Source of the DNA: a virus
Length of the DNA: 30,307 nucleotides
IMG/VR virus record: IMGVR_UViG_3300035661_000253
Location: 1 to 30,307 of that record
Strand: one strand, 5' to 3'
The translations under genes were made by a program, and so were the position numbers. The notes beneath the pieces are model-generated. The model saw nothing but the letters and a program-made list of their open reading frames with translations, had not been told where the DNA came from and made no database searches. Below are positions 7,580-13,012 of this stretch, one piece after another (the first letter of the stretch is position 1; each line of letters begins with the position of its first letter).

Positions 7580-7827
7580 TTGGTGGCCGTGATGAGGAGC
7601 TTGCAGATGGCGTCGTTGGCCGGTTGCTTGGCGGGTGGTTCGAGGAGATCACGGTAGTCGACGTGGAACACATCAGCTACGGCAAGCAACGTTTCGAGGG
7701 TGGGAGTGTGCCCACGCTCGATGGCTGTGATGGTTGAGAGCGAGACCTTGGCGTTGTGTGCGAGTTCAAGCTGGGTGAAGTTGAAGCGTTCGCGGAGCTT
7801 ACGAATGATGCCTTGTCTGAGGATCAT
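7576..7827 (-). CDS. XRE-family helix-turn-helix regulator (first gene of early operon)
   Basis: An 83-residue protein with an HTH_3 domain: IIRKLRERFNFTQLELAHNA, KVSLSTITAIERGHTPTLET, LLAVADVFHVDYRDLL, then a short unique tail. The start at 7827 has AGGA 6-7 nt upstream; a GTG five codons earlier is less likely. Together with the next gene it looks like a diverged duplication (same core pattern RKLRER...ERGxT...LLAVADVF). It is the first gene of the leftward operon, and the inverted repeat at 7863-7889 lies directly upstream with a further half-site over its ribosome binding site, so autoregulation is likely. Confidence 0.85.
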   Translation of the reverse strand: MILRQGIIRKLRERFNFTQLELAHNAKVSLSTITAIERGHTPTLETLLAVADVFHVDYRDLLEPPAKQPANDAICKLLITATK

Positions 7828-7835
7828 GACGGTTC

Positions 7836-7889
7836 CTAGCACGTAGAAAAATGGAACTGAAATTCTAGCACAAAATCTGGGTGCTAGAA
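7836..7889 (-). promoter_or_regulatory. Operator and candidate leftward early promoter
   Basis: TTCTAGCAC (7863-7871) and GTGCTAGAA (7881-7889) form a perfect 9-bp inverted repeat around a 9-nt spacer. A third copy of the half-site, CTAGCAC (7836-7842), overlaps the ribosome binding site of the first XRE gene. On the minus strand TAGAAT (7867-7862), overlapping the left arm, matches a sigma-70 -10 box at five of six positions. A weak -35 (TTTCTA) lies 17 nt upstream. A repressor bound to the repeat would cover this promoter. The repeat is seen; the binder (the XRE pair) is inferred. Confidence 0.6.
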
Positions 7890-7891
7890 AA

Positions 7892-7990
7892 GTACATGCT
7901 CAGAGCAGGGTACATGGGGGGTGATCGCAAGGAACGTGGGGCAGAGTGTAAGGTGCTTTCCCCTATGTACTACTACCTTTCTTACACTCT
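7892..7990. promoter_or_regulatory. Second cluster of inverted repeats in the early control region
   Basis: AGAGTGTAAG (7943-7952) and CTTACACTCT (7981-7990) are a perfect 10-bp inverted pair 28 nt apart. GTACAT occurs at 7892-7897 and 7910-7915, with its complement ATGTAC at 7965-7970. The outer pair extends to GTACATGGGG against CCCCTATGTAC with one bulge. The two inverted repeats interleave, so they cannot both form as hairpins. They could be binding sites for a second regulator, or part of a replication origin. No strong rightward promoter was identified here. Confidence 0.4.
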
Positions 7991-8138
7991 TTCATTCCTT
8001 ACAAAATAAAAACTCATTCTGAAGAAAAATAAAAAGACAAGTAGTTAAGTAATAGAGAAGATAGATTTCTAGAGGAGGTTTAGTCGGCCGCCTCGGATCG
8101 AGAGAGCGTAAGACTTGGTCACGTGATACCATCTACCC
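7991..8138. other. AT-rich non-coding stretch before the rightward RHH gene
   Basis: About 80 bp (7991-8070) is far richer in A and T than its surroundings, with runs such as AAAATAAAAAC and GAAAAATAAAAAG. It is followed by a strong Shine-Dalgarno-like AGAGGAGGT (8071-8079) that has no ATG, GTG or TTG at a usable distance, and then a GC-rich segment containing CGGCCG and the palindrome CACGTG. This could be an easily melted origin region or a promoter upstream element. No gene was found in it. Confidence 0.35.
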
Positions 8139-8357
8139 ATGAACATGTCTGACGCCCGTTGGTTCCTGAAGTACGAGTCCGTAGGGGCGTCGGCGCGCTT
8201 GCTGCTGTCCTTGCCACAACCCATGCTTGACGATGCTCATGCAGCAGCTAGGTTGCAGGGCATCAGTGTTGCGGAGCTCGTTCGTCGTGCCATGACACAT
8301 CACATGTCGGAGCTCGCACGTGTGCACCCGGAGCTGGTGTTGAAGGGGCAGGCCTAA
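8139..8357 (+). CDS. Small ribbon-helix-helix-like protein, 72 aa
   Basis: A 72-residue protein whose central part, LLSLPQPMLDDAHAAARLQG then ISVAELVRRAMTHHM, follows the strand-helix-helix spacing of CopG/Arc-type DNA-binding proteins. The C-terminus is short. There is no Shine-Dalgarno immediately before the ATG, and a second ATG follows two codons later. An in-frame TGA lies just upstream, so the frame cannot extend further. It is the only rightward gene between the early operon and the terminase, and is convergent with the accessory operon that ends at 8415. It may regulate the switch between blocks, but that is inference. Confidence 0.6.
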   Translation: MNMSDARWFLKYESVGASARLLLSLPQPMLDDAHAAARLQGISVAELVRRAMTHHMSELARVHPELVLKGQA

Positions 8358-8396
8358 AAAGAAAAACGGCCAGCCGGATTGCTCCAGCTGGCCGTT
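8355..8396 (-). terminator. Intrinsic terminator for the leftward accessory operon
   Basis: AACGGCCAGC (8365-8374) and GCTGGCCGTT (8387-8396) form a perfect 10-bp stem with a 12-nt loop. On the minus strand the stem is followed by a T tract of the form TTTTTCTTTTT (8366-8356), the signature of a rho-independent terminator for leftward transcripts ending after the gene at 8415. On the plus strand there is no T tract. Confidence 0.85.
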
Positions 8397-8417
8397 GTGC
8401 TTAGTGCTTAGTGCTTA
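8397..8417. repeat. Three tandem copies of a 7-bp unit
   Basis: GTGCTTA is repeated three times without a gap (8397-8403, 8404-8410, 8411-8417). The last copy includes the TAA stop codon of the leftward 272-residue gene. It lies between that stop and the terminator. Confidence 0.9.
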
Positions 8418-9233
8418 GGCGCGCAGATCCTCAAGCGTGCGGACGTTTACACCGCGTTCGATTGCTTCGCTGATCTCATCGCGGTGCTGCTTCTCGAACT
8501 CGTTGACCCACTTGGCCGTTTCGCTGATGCCTTCTTCAATCAGCGGAATGCTGGCAAGGTCGGTCAAGCGGCGGCTGCGCATAACTCGCAGCAGCACTTG
8601 ATCGCGAGCCTTGAGCAACGCTTCCGCTACCTTCACACCCAGTTGGTGTTGAGCGATGATCGGCAGATCAGTCACGCTGCTCTCGTAGCCGTTGTCACCG
8701 AATCCGTTGAACGTCTGGATGATCGCCGGCATCATCTCCTTCAGCCGTTCCCGGTCCCGACGTTCTTGCAGCTCGTGCAGTTGCGCGATGGTCTTCTCAT
8801 CCGTGCGTGCAGCTTCGGCCAGAGCTTTCACCAGCGTCTTGTCGAGCGGCTGAGCCTTATCGGTCATAAACCGCAGCATTCCATCGAGCGACAACGGTTC
8901 ATCCCATTTGGACGTAGTGATCGTTTTGAGCTCGCTGTTTGCCCAGTCATACACCGCGTGCCAGATGCTGGCTTGCTTGATGGCTGGCACGTTCTCGCTG
9001 AAGCCCATTTCACGTGCGATTTCGTCCACGCTGCGTGTGTTCTCGTCTTGCTCGTTGCGCTGATCGAGTGCAGTCGTTTGCGATTCCTCATCGCGTTCTG
9101 TGCGTTCTTGTTCACGCAGGTGCTGACGGATTGCGCCAATGCACTTGGCCATCGCGCTGTGCGTGACTGCGCGCAGTGCGGGGATACGTGCCGAGTTGTC
9201 GAGGTTGCTGATGACGTCAAAGATCGTGTTCAT
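8415..9233 (-). CDS. Hypothetical helical protein, 272 aa, last gene of accessory operon
   Basis: A 272-residue, mostly helical and charged protein: an N-terminal MNTIFDVISNLDNSARIPAL, a polar segment (about 35-65), then long helices up to the C-terminal VNVRTLEDLRA. No known catalytic motif or membrane segment was recognised. The start at 9233 is set by GGAG 5-6 nt upstream; the longer in-frame reading to 9350 runs through the structured spacer and is not credible. It is the largest gene of the leftward accessory operon and is preceded by a densely folded leader (9241-9370), which suggests regulated translation. Confidence 0.7.
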   Translation of the reverse strand: MNTIFDVISNLDNSARIPALRAVTHSAMAKCIGAIRQHLREQERTERDEESQTTALDQRNEQDENTRSVDEIAREMGFSENVPAIKQASIWHAVYDWANSELKTITTSKWDEPLSLDGMLRFMTDKAQPLDKTLVKALAEAARTDEKTIAQLHELQERRDRERLKEMMPAIIQTFNGFGDNGYESSVTDLPIIAQHQLGVKVAEALLKARDQVLLRVMRSRRLTDLASIPLIEEGISETAKWVNEFEKQHRDEISEAIERGVNVRTLEDLRA

Positions 9234-9240
9234 AACTACT

Positions 9241-9370
9241 CCAGTTGGTTTGTTGCAGCAGACAGCCGGTCTGCAAGCGGTGGGTGAGATCACCCAGTGA
9301 ACGCCGCACGCGACGCTCACTGGGTGGCAGTCTTGACGACTGCCACACACTCACTAGTCGCGACTAGTGA
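9241..9370 (-). promoter_or_regulatory. Densely structured leader upstream of the 272-aa gene
   Basis: In transcription order on the minus strand there are five elements. First is a perfect 20-bp palindrome (9370-9351, half TCACTAGTCG) that contains the stop of the preceding gene. Second is a 9-bp hairpin, GTGGCAGTC with GACTGCCAC (9346-9324). Third is a 13-bp hairpin (9324-9312 with 9305-9293). Fourth is GGGTG with CACCC (9295-9282). Fifth is GCAGAC with GTCTGC (9274-9258). The third and fourth share bases, so they compete. In the third, the two non-Watson-Crick positions are G-U wobbles in minus-strand RNA but A-C mismatches in plus-strand RNA, which points to the minus-strand transcript as the functional form. 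Confidence 0.55.
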
Positions 9371-9521
9371 AGTCCTTAATTAGTTGGGCAACTTCCTCTT
9401 CGGTTAGCTCGCCGTCTTCTAGTTGCTGCTCCAGATCGGCGAGGAATTCCTCTGGAGACTGCGCGTACTGTTGGTACAGCGCATCTAGCGCTGCACCCTC
9501 GAATCCGTAGACGATCATCAT
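9354..9521 (-). CDS. Small acidic hypothetical protein, 55 aa
   Basis: A 55-residue, very acidic protein (LADLEQQLEDGELTEEEVAQ) ending in FTSRD. The start at 9521 overlaps the TGA of the upstream membrane-protein gene (ATGA); the next codon is also ATG. The short acidic helical form recalls small anti-host or anti-restriction proteins, but there is no specific match. Confidence 0.55.
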   Translation of the reverse strand: MMIVYGFEGAALDALYQQYAQSPEEFLADLEQQLEDGELTEEEVAQLIKDFTSRD

Positions 9522-9817
9522 TTCAGTTCGTCCTCGCGAAGCTTCAACTGCCAGATCCGGCCCTTGAAGTATTGTTTGTTCTTGATGTAGCCGAACGCAT
9601 AACGCGCGACTGACGTGAATCCTGAGCACATGAGCCCAGCGACCGCAGCAGCCATCACACCGCTGAACGTCCCGTAGTGCATGATGTACGCAAGCACGGA
9701 GACGCTTAAATCCAAGGCCAATGGATGGCCTAGCAGCTTTAACGAGATGTGTCTCGGGAGCTTGATGCCTAGCAACAGCATCCCGAGAAATATGATGACG
9801 CCGCTCTCAACAATCAT
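9518..9817 (-). CDS. Small membrane protein, 99 aa
   Basis: A 99-residue protein with a hydrophobic N-terminal segment (about 5-18), a longer hydrophobic region (about 36-72, room for two helices), and a basic C-terminus (YIKNKQYFKGRIWQLKLRED) that would face the cytoplasm. The start overlaps the upstream gene by 11 nt and the stop overlaps the next start. It resembles a holin-like or inner-membrane phage protein, but a separate holin sits in the lysis cassette at 21421, so holin is not the preferred call. Confidence 0.6.
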   Translation of the reverse strand: MIVESGVIIFLGMLLLGIKLPRHISLKLLGHPLALDLSVSVLAYIMHYGTFSGVMAAAVAGLMCSGFTSVARYAFGYIKNKQYFKGRIWQLKLREDELK

Positions 9818-10181
9818 CGTCGTCCTCTACCAAGTCACTGAGTGCTTCGGCAAACTCTTCGATGTACAACTGAAGCTTAGGATCAGCATTGACCTCGTCC
9901 ATCGTTTCCATCAGCGCATCGAATTCCAGTTTCAGCGCCGGACCGTAGTGCTTAGTCACTGCTTTCGCAGCCGCGATGAACTGAAGCAGCGGTTCTGGGT
10001 CCTGCTCGGTCTTGTCGATGATCGCAATAGCGCAGCTACGGTAGAACGCAAGACCCAGCGGTATGGTTTTGCGTGCCTGATATTCCACGACGTCGAGATA
10101 CCTAGCGACCGTCTTCCGCGCCTTACGCGCTTTGTGCTTAGCAACGAAGTTGGTGACGCACGAGGTAACGAATTCAAACAT
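9807..10181 (-). CDS. Hypothetical protein, 124 aa, with duplicated structured leader
   Basis: A 124-residue helical protein with a basic N-terminal third (AKHKARKARKTVARYLDVVE) and a very acidic C-terminus (EEFAEALSDLVEDDDD). No known family. The start at 10181 has AAGGAG 9 nt upstream; that Shine-Dalgarno lies in the 3' arm of a conserved leader hairpin. The longer reading to 10256 crosses the leader and is rejected. Confidence 0.65.
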   Translation of the reverse strand: MFEFVTSCVTNFVAKHKARKARKTVARYLDVVEYQARKTIPLGLAFYRSCAIAIIDKTEQDPEPLLQFIAAAKAVTKHYGPALKLEFDALMETMDEVNADPKLQLYIEEFAEALSDLVEDDDDC

Positions 10182-10186
10182 TTCAA

Positions 10187-10246
10187 GATCTCCTTCAAAC
10201 TGAGCAACATCGCTCAAAACACAAAGGGCCTGCGTGCGAAGCACGC
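10187..10246 (-). promoter_or_regulatory. Leader element B: two hairpins, second hides the Shine-Dalgarno
   Basis: Read on the minus strand: hairpin 1 is GCGTGC, TTC loop, GCACGC (10246-10232). It is followed by GCCCTTTG. Hairpin 2 has an apical stem TTGAGC with GCTCAG and an outer stem CCTTTG with TGAAGG that includes part of the AAGGAG Shine-Dalgarno of the 124-residue gene. It matches leader A (10527-10583) in order, spacing and linker. Confidence 0.55.
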
Positions 10247-10256
10247 AAGCCGCCAA

Positions 10257-10520
10257 TCACGCAACTTGTCTGTGAACGTACGTGTTCCAGCCCGTACGTA
10301 TCTTTGCCCAGCGCGTACCATCGCGCTTCGTGTACTCGGACACGGTTTGTCCGACACCCTGCGGCTGCGCACGCGGATCCAAGCGCTGCGCACGCAGTTC
10401 TTCGAGCTGCGTGAGCAGCTCACCGTGCTTAGCACATAGATCCCAAAGCTGCTTGTCCAGATCTGCGCACTTCGTACGCAGCTCTTCGTTTTCCTTCTCA
10501 AGTTCCTCAAGCCGAATCAT
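10257..10520 (-). CDS. Coiled-coil protein, 87 aa, first gene of accessory operon
   Basis: An 87-residue protein. Residues 1-45 (RLEELEKENEELRTKCADLD, then KQLWDLCAKHGELLTQLEEL) have clear heptads of a coiled coil. The C-terminal part is basic with a conserved-looking TKRDGTRWAKIRTGWNTYV stretch that could bind nucleic acid. AAAGGAG stands 5 nt upstream of the ATG and is embedded in the leader A hairpin. It is probably a dimer. Family unknown. Confidence 0.7.
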   Translation of the reverse strand: MIRLEELEKENEELRTKCADLDKQLWDLCAKHGELLTQLEELRAQRLDPRAQPQGVGQTVSEYTKRDGTRWAKIRTGWNTYVHRQVA

Positions 10521-10526
10521 TTACAA

Positions 10527-10583
10527 CTCCTTTGCAAGCGAGCGAAATCGCTCACAAGCAAAGGGCAAGCACGCGAAGCGTGC
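10527..10583 (-). promoter_or_regulatory. Leader element A: two hairpins, second hides the Shine-Dalgarno
   Basis: Read on the minus strand: hairpin 1 is GCACGC, TTC loop, GCGTGC (10583-10569). The linker is TTGCCCTTTG. Hairpin 2 pairs CCTTTGC (10564-10558) with GCAAAGG (10535-10529), has a symmetric TT/TT internal loop, then GTGAGCG (10555-10549) with CGCTCGC (10544-10538) and an ATTT loop. The 3' arm contains most of the AAAGGAG Shine-Dalgarno of the 87-residue gene. In hairpin 1 the third and fourth pairs differ from leader B by compensating changes (A-U to G-C, C-G to U-A), which supports a real RNA structure. Confidence 0.6.
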
Positions 10584-10640
10584 AAAAAATCAAAAGCCGC
10601 CGAGGTAGGAGTTCCAAGACACTCCTTTCCCAGCGGCGGC
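10583..10640 (-). terminator. Nested hairpin with U-rich tail: terminator or attenuator on the minus strand
   Basis: GCCGCCG (10596-10602) pairs with CGGCGGC (10634-10640), enclosing AGGAGT (10607-10612) paired with ACTCCT (10621-10626). On the minus strand the hairpin is followed by TTTTGATTTTTT (10595-10584). It lies directly upstream of leader A, so it would stop leftward transcripts before the accessory operon unless read through. No clear promoter was found between it and leader A, which favours an attenuator role. Confidence 0.5.
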
Positions 10641-10790
10641 GAACCGAAACCGAAGCCACCCCTCGCCGAGGGGCGAAGGGGGGAGGGGGTGTCACTCGGT
10701 AACATAGCCCCTCGCACCATGTTTTTTGGCCCCCTGCTATCAAAACCGAAGTGCCCCCACCCCCTGTTTTCAGTCCCGAGCCCCAAAAAA
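10641..10790. other. GC-tract-rich non-coding junction upstream of the terminase
   Basis: No gene was found here. It contains a hairpin CCCCTC with GAGGGG (10659-10673), a purine tract of G runs (about 10668-10689) and, on the minus strand, four G runs within 10754-10784 with loops of 1, 10 and 3 nt. The strong strand asymmetry and the position between divergent blocks, next to terS, would suit a packaging or replication signal, but nothing specific identifies it. Confidence 0.35.
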
Positions 10791-10819
10791 TTGCGCCAAA
10801 ATTTTCCTAGGACTACAAT
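10791..10819 (+). promoter_or_regulatory. Candidate sigma-70 promoter for the terminase genes
   Basis: TTGCGC (10791-10796), a 17-nt spacer and TACAAT (10814-10819). The -10 box matches at five of six positions and the -35 at three. The expected start of transcription is about 10826, only a few bases before the terS ATG at 10829, where no Shine-Dalgarno exists. Confidence 0.55.
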
Positions 10820-10828
10820 CGATATCAA

Positions 10829-11413
10829 ATGGCTACCAAGACACCGAAAAAGTACCGTTCCAACATTTCGCAGGCTCCGGAAAATCTCCCGAGCCGCAGC
10901 GAAAGCGCGAAAAACGGTAACTTGAACCCCGACGCACCGTTGACAGAGATGCAGCGGCAGTTCGTCGTGAATTTGGTGGACCACAGCATGACCCAGACGG
11001 CAGCGGCGCGTGCTGCAGGTGCTTCACATCCCGGAACTACGGCCTATGAGTGGATGAGGCACCCGAAAATCGAGCGCGCCATCGCAGAACGTCGTGCTGA
11101 GTACGCAGCGGCGAGCCAACTGACCAAAAAACGGGTCATCGACGGCTTCTTGGAGTCGATCGCGATGGCCAAGATCAAGGCTGACCCACTCACGATGATC
11201 GCCGGCTGGCGCGAAGTGGGCAAAATGTGCGGTTTCTACGAGCCGACGAAGGCAAAAATCGAAGTTTCGATGAAGGGTCAGGTGTTGATCCAGCACCTGA
11301 ACGCCTTGAGCGACGAGGAGTTGCTGAGGTTGGCCGAGGGAGACTCCAGCGTGTTGGAAGGCGACGTTACGGTGATCGAAGAGGTGCCAGTAAATGGCCT
11401 CCCCGAAGCCTAA
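10829..11413 (+). CDS. terS: Terminase small subunit
   Basis: A 194-residue protein. After a basic, disordered N-terminus (1-38) comes a helix-turn-helix typical of small terminases: LTEMQRQFVVNLVDHSMTQT, AAARAAGASHPGTTAYEWM and PKIERAIAERRAEY. A helical oligomerisation region (about 95-150) and an acidic C-terminus follow. It recognises the packaging site and feeds DNA to the large subunit, encoded directly downstream with a 20-nt overlap. There is no Shine-Dalgarno before the ATG and the likely promoter starts only about 3 nt upstream, so the mRNA may be leaderless. Confidence 0.85.
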   Translation: MATKTPKKYRSNISQAPENLPSRSESAKNGNLNPDAPLTEMQRQFVVNLVDHSMTQTAAARAAGASHPGTTAYEWMRHPKIERAIAERRAEYAAASQLTKKRVIDGFLESIAMAKIKADPLTMIAGWREVGKMCGFYEPTKAKIEVSMKGQVLIQHLNALSDEELLRLAEGDSSVLEGDVTVIEEVPVNGLPEA

Positions 11414-13004
11414 TCCCGCCGCTGCGAAGCTCCTCGCCGACCGGATTCTGGCCCGTCGGCGCCTTCTGCATTTCACGAAGCTGACTCACCCCAACTACAG
11501 CGCGGGTTGGGTCCACGATGACATCTGCCGTCGCCTCGAACGGTTCAGCCGCGAGGTCGCTGAGGGCAAAAGTCCGCGTCTCATGCTGCTGATGCCGCCC
11601 CGGCATGGCAAATCTGAGCTGGCGTCGATTCGTTTTCCGGCATGGCACCTTGGCCACTACCCCAACCACGAGCTGATCAACGTGGGGTACAACCTCGACC
11701 TGCCAATGGGCTTCAGCCGCAAGGTTCGGGAGGTGTTTCGTGACCCACAGTTCCAAGCCATCTTCCCCGACGCCGTTCTCGACCCAGATTCGCAGTCTGT
11801 CGAGAAGTGGAACACCACCAAAGGGGGCGGATTTACGGCAGCTGGCCGTGGCGGCGGTATCACCGGCAAGGGCGCCCACATCCTCATCATCGACGACCCC
11901 ATCAAAGACCAAGAAGAAGCCGACTCAGCCCTAGTGCGCGAGAAGCTGTGGGATTGGTATCAGTCCACGGCGTACACGCGTCTCGCCCCCGGCGGCGGGG
12001 TGCTTGTCATCCAGACGTGGTGGAACGACGACGACCTCGCCGGTCGGCTGCAGCAGGCAATGGCCTTGATCGGTAAGGAAGACGCGCCGGAGGGCATCGA
12101 CAACTTCGAGATCATCAAGTACCCGGCGCTGAGCACGTCGTACGAGTACCGCGACGATTCTGACCCGGACAACCCCGGTCCAATCGTTCGCACTGATGAG
12201 CCGATCGAGAACCCCGGCCCCAATCTGACGCTGCTGCGCCCCAAGGATTTCTGCCTCCACGAGGACCGGTACCCGACCGAAGCGCTCAAGCGTATCCGCG
12301 CCAACCTGCAGCCGCGCATCTGGTCGGCGCTGTACCAGCAGAACCCGGTACCCGACGAGGGCATGTACTTCCACAAGGAGTACTTCCGCTACCAGCGCCA
12401 GCTCCCGTCGCCCGCAGGGCTGCGCATCTACACTGCGTGGGACTTCGCCATCGGCGAGAAGCAGGCCAACGACTGGACCGTGGGCGCGACGATTCTGCAG
12501 GACGAGGTGGATCAGCTCTATGTGCTGGAGATCTTCCGGATGAAGGGTGACAGCTTCCAGATCGTCGAGGCCATGCTTGACACAGCCTTGCGCTGGGGGT
12601 CCATGCCCGACACCGGCTATCTAATCGGTGCTGAGGACGGTCAGATCTGGCGTGCCATCGAGCCGTTGTTCAAGAAACGCATGGCTGAGCGCCGACAATA
12701 CCTGCCGTATGAGGTGCTGCGGCCAATGACGGATAAAATGGCGCGTGCTCGCCCTCTGCAGGGGCGCATGCAGCAGGGCCGCGTGATCTTCCCCGAGGAA
12801 GCTGCGTGGCGTACACAAGCTGAACAGGAGCTTCTTCGCTTCCCAGCCGGTGTCCACGACGACGTGGTCGACGCGCTGGCTTGGGCAGTGCAGTTGTGCA
12901 TGGGTAAAGAGCCGCCGCGAGCATACGTACCCCCGCCACTGAAGAGCTGGCGGGATAAGCTGAGTGAGAGTTTCGCCGGCAGTGGTAGCCACATGTCGGC
13001 ATAG
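11394..13004 (+). CDS. terL: Terminase large subunit (ATPase/nuclease)
   Basis: A 536-residue DNA-packaging motor. ATPase motifs are Walker A MPPRHGKS (67-74), Walker B ILIIDDP (163-169) and coupling motif VIQTWWNDDDL (205-215). The C-terminal RNase H-like nuclease has Asp in YTAWDFA (350) and D360, GAEDG (412-416) and HDDVVDALAW (488-497). Length is normal for the family. The start has GAGGTG upstream and overlaps terS. It docks on the portal encoded two genes downstream. The packaging mode (headful or end-specific) cannot be judged from this alone. Confidence 0.95.
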   Translation: MASPKPNPAAAKLLADRILARRRLLHFTKLTHPNYSAGWVHDDICRRLERFSREVAEGKSPRLMLLMPPRHGKSELASIRFPAWHLGHYPNHELINVGYNLDLPMGFSRKVREVFRDPQFQAIFPDAVLDPDSQSVEKWNTTKGGGFTAAGRGGGITGKGAHILIIDDPIKDQEEADSALVREKLWDWYQSTAYTRLAPGGGVLVIQTWWNDDDLAGRLQQAMALIGKEDAPEGIDNFEIIKYPALSTSYEYRDDSDPDNPGPIVRTDEPIENPGPNLTLLRPKDFCLHEDRYPTEALKRIRANLQPRIWSALYQQNPVPDEGMYFHKEYFRYQRQLPSPAGLRIYTAWDFAIGEKQANDWTVGATILQDEVDQLYVLEIFRMKGDSFQIVEAMLDTALRWGSMPDTGYLIGAEDGQIWRAIEPLFKKRMAERRQYLPYEVLRPMTDKMARARPLQGRMQQGRVIFPEEAAWRTQAEQELLRFPAGVHDDVVDALAWAVQLCMGKEPPRAYVPPPLKSWRDKLSESFAGSGSHMSA

Positions 13005-13012
13005 GAGAGATC

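Noticed and set aside
7943-7990. The AGAGTGTAAG inverted pair as an intrinsic terminator
   Set aside because: No gene ends nearby in either direction, the loop is 28 nt and there is no T tract.
9241-9370. A CRISPR-like array in the hairpin-rich spacer
   Set aside because: The elements differ in sequence and length and there are no uniform repeats or spacers.
9518-9817. The 99-residue membrane protein as a second holin
   Set aside because: It is far from the lysis cassette, in an accessory operon read the other way, and a better holin lies next to the endolysin and spanins.
10517-10984. A 155-codon minus-strand frame across the regulatory junction and terS start
   Set aside because: It runs through hairpins, G tracts and the antisense of terS and has no ribosome binding site.
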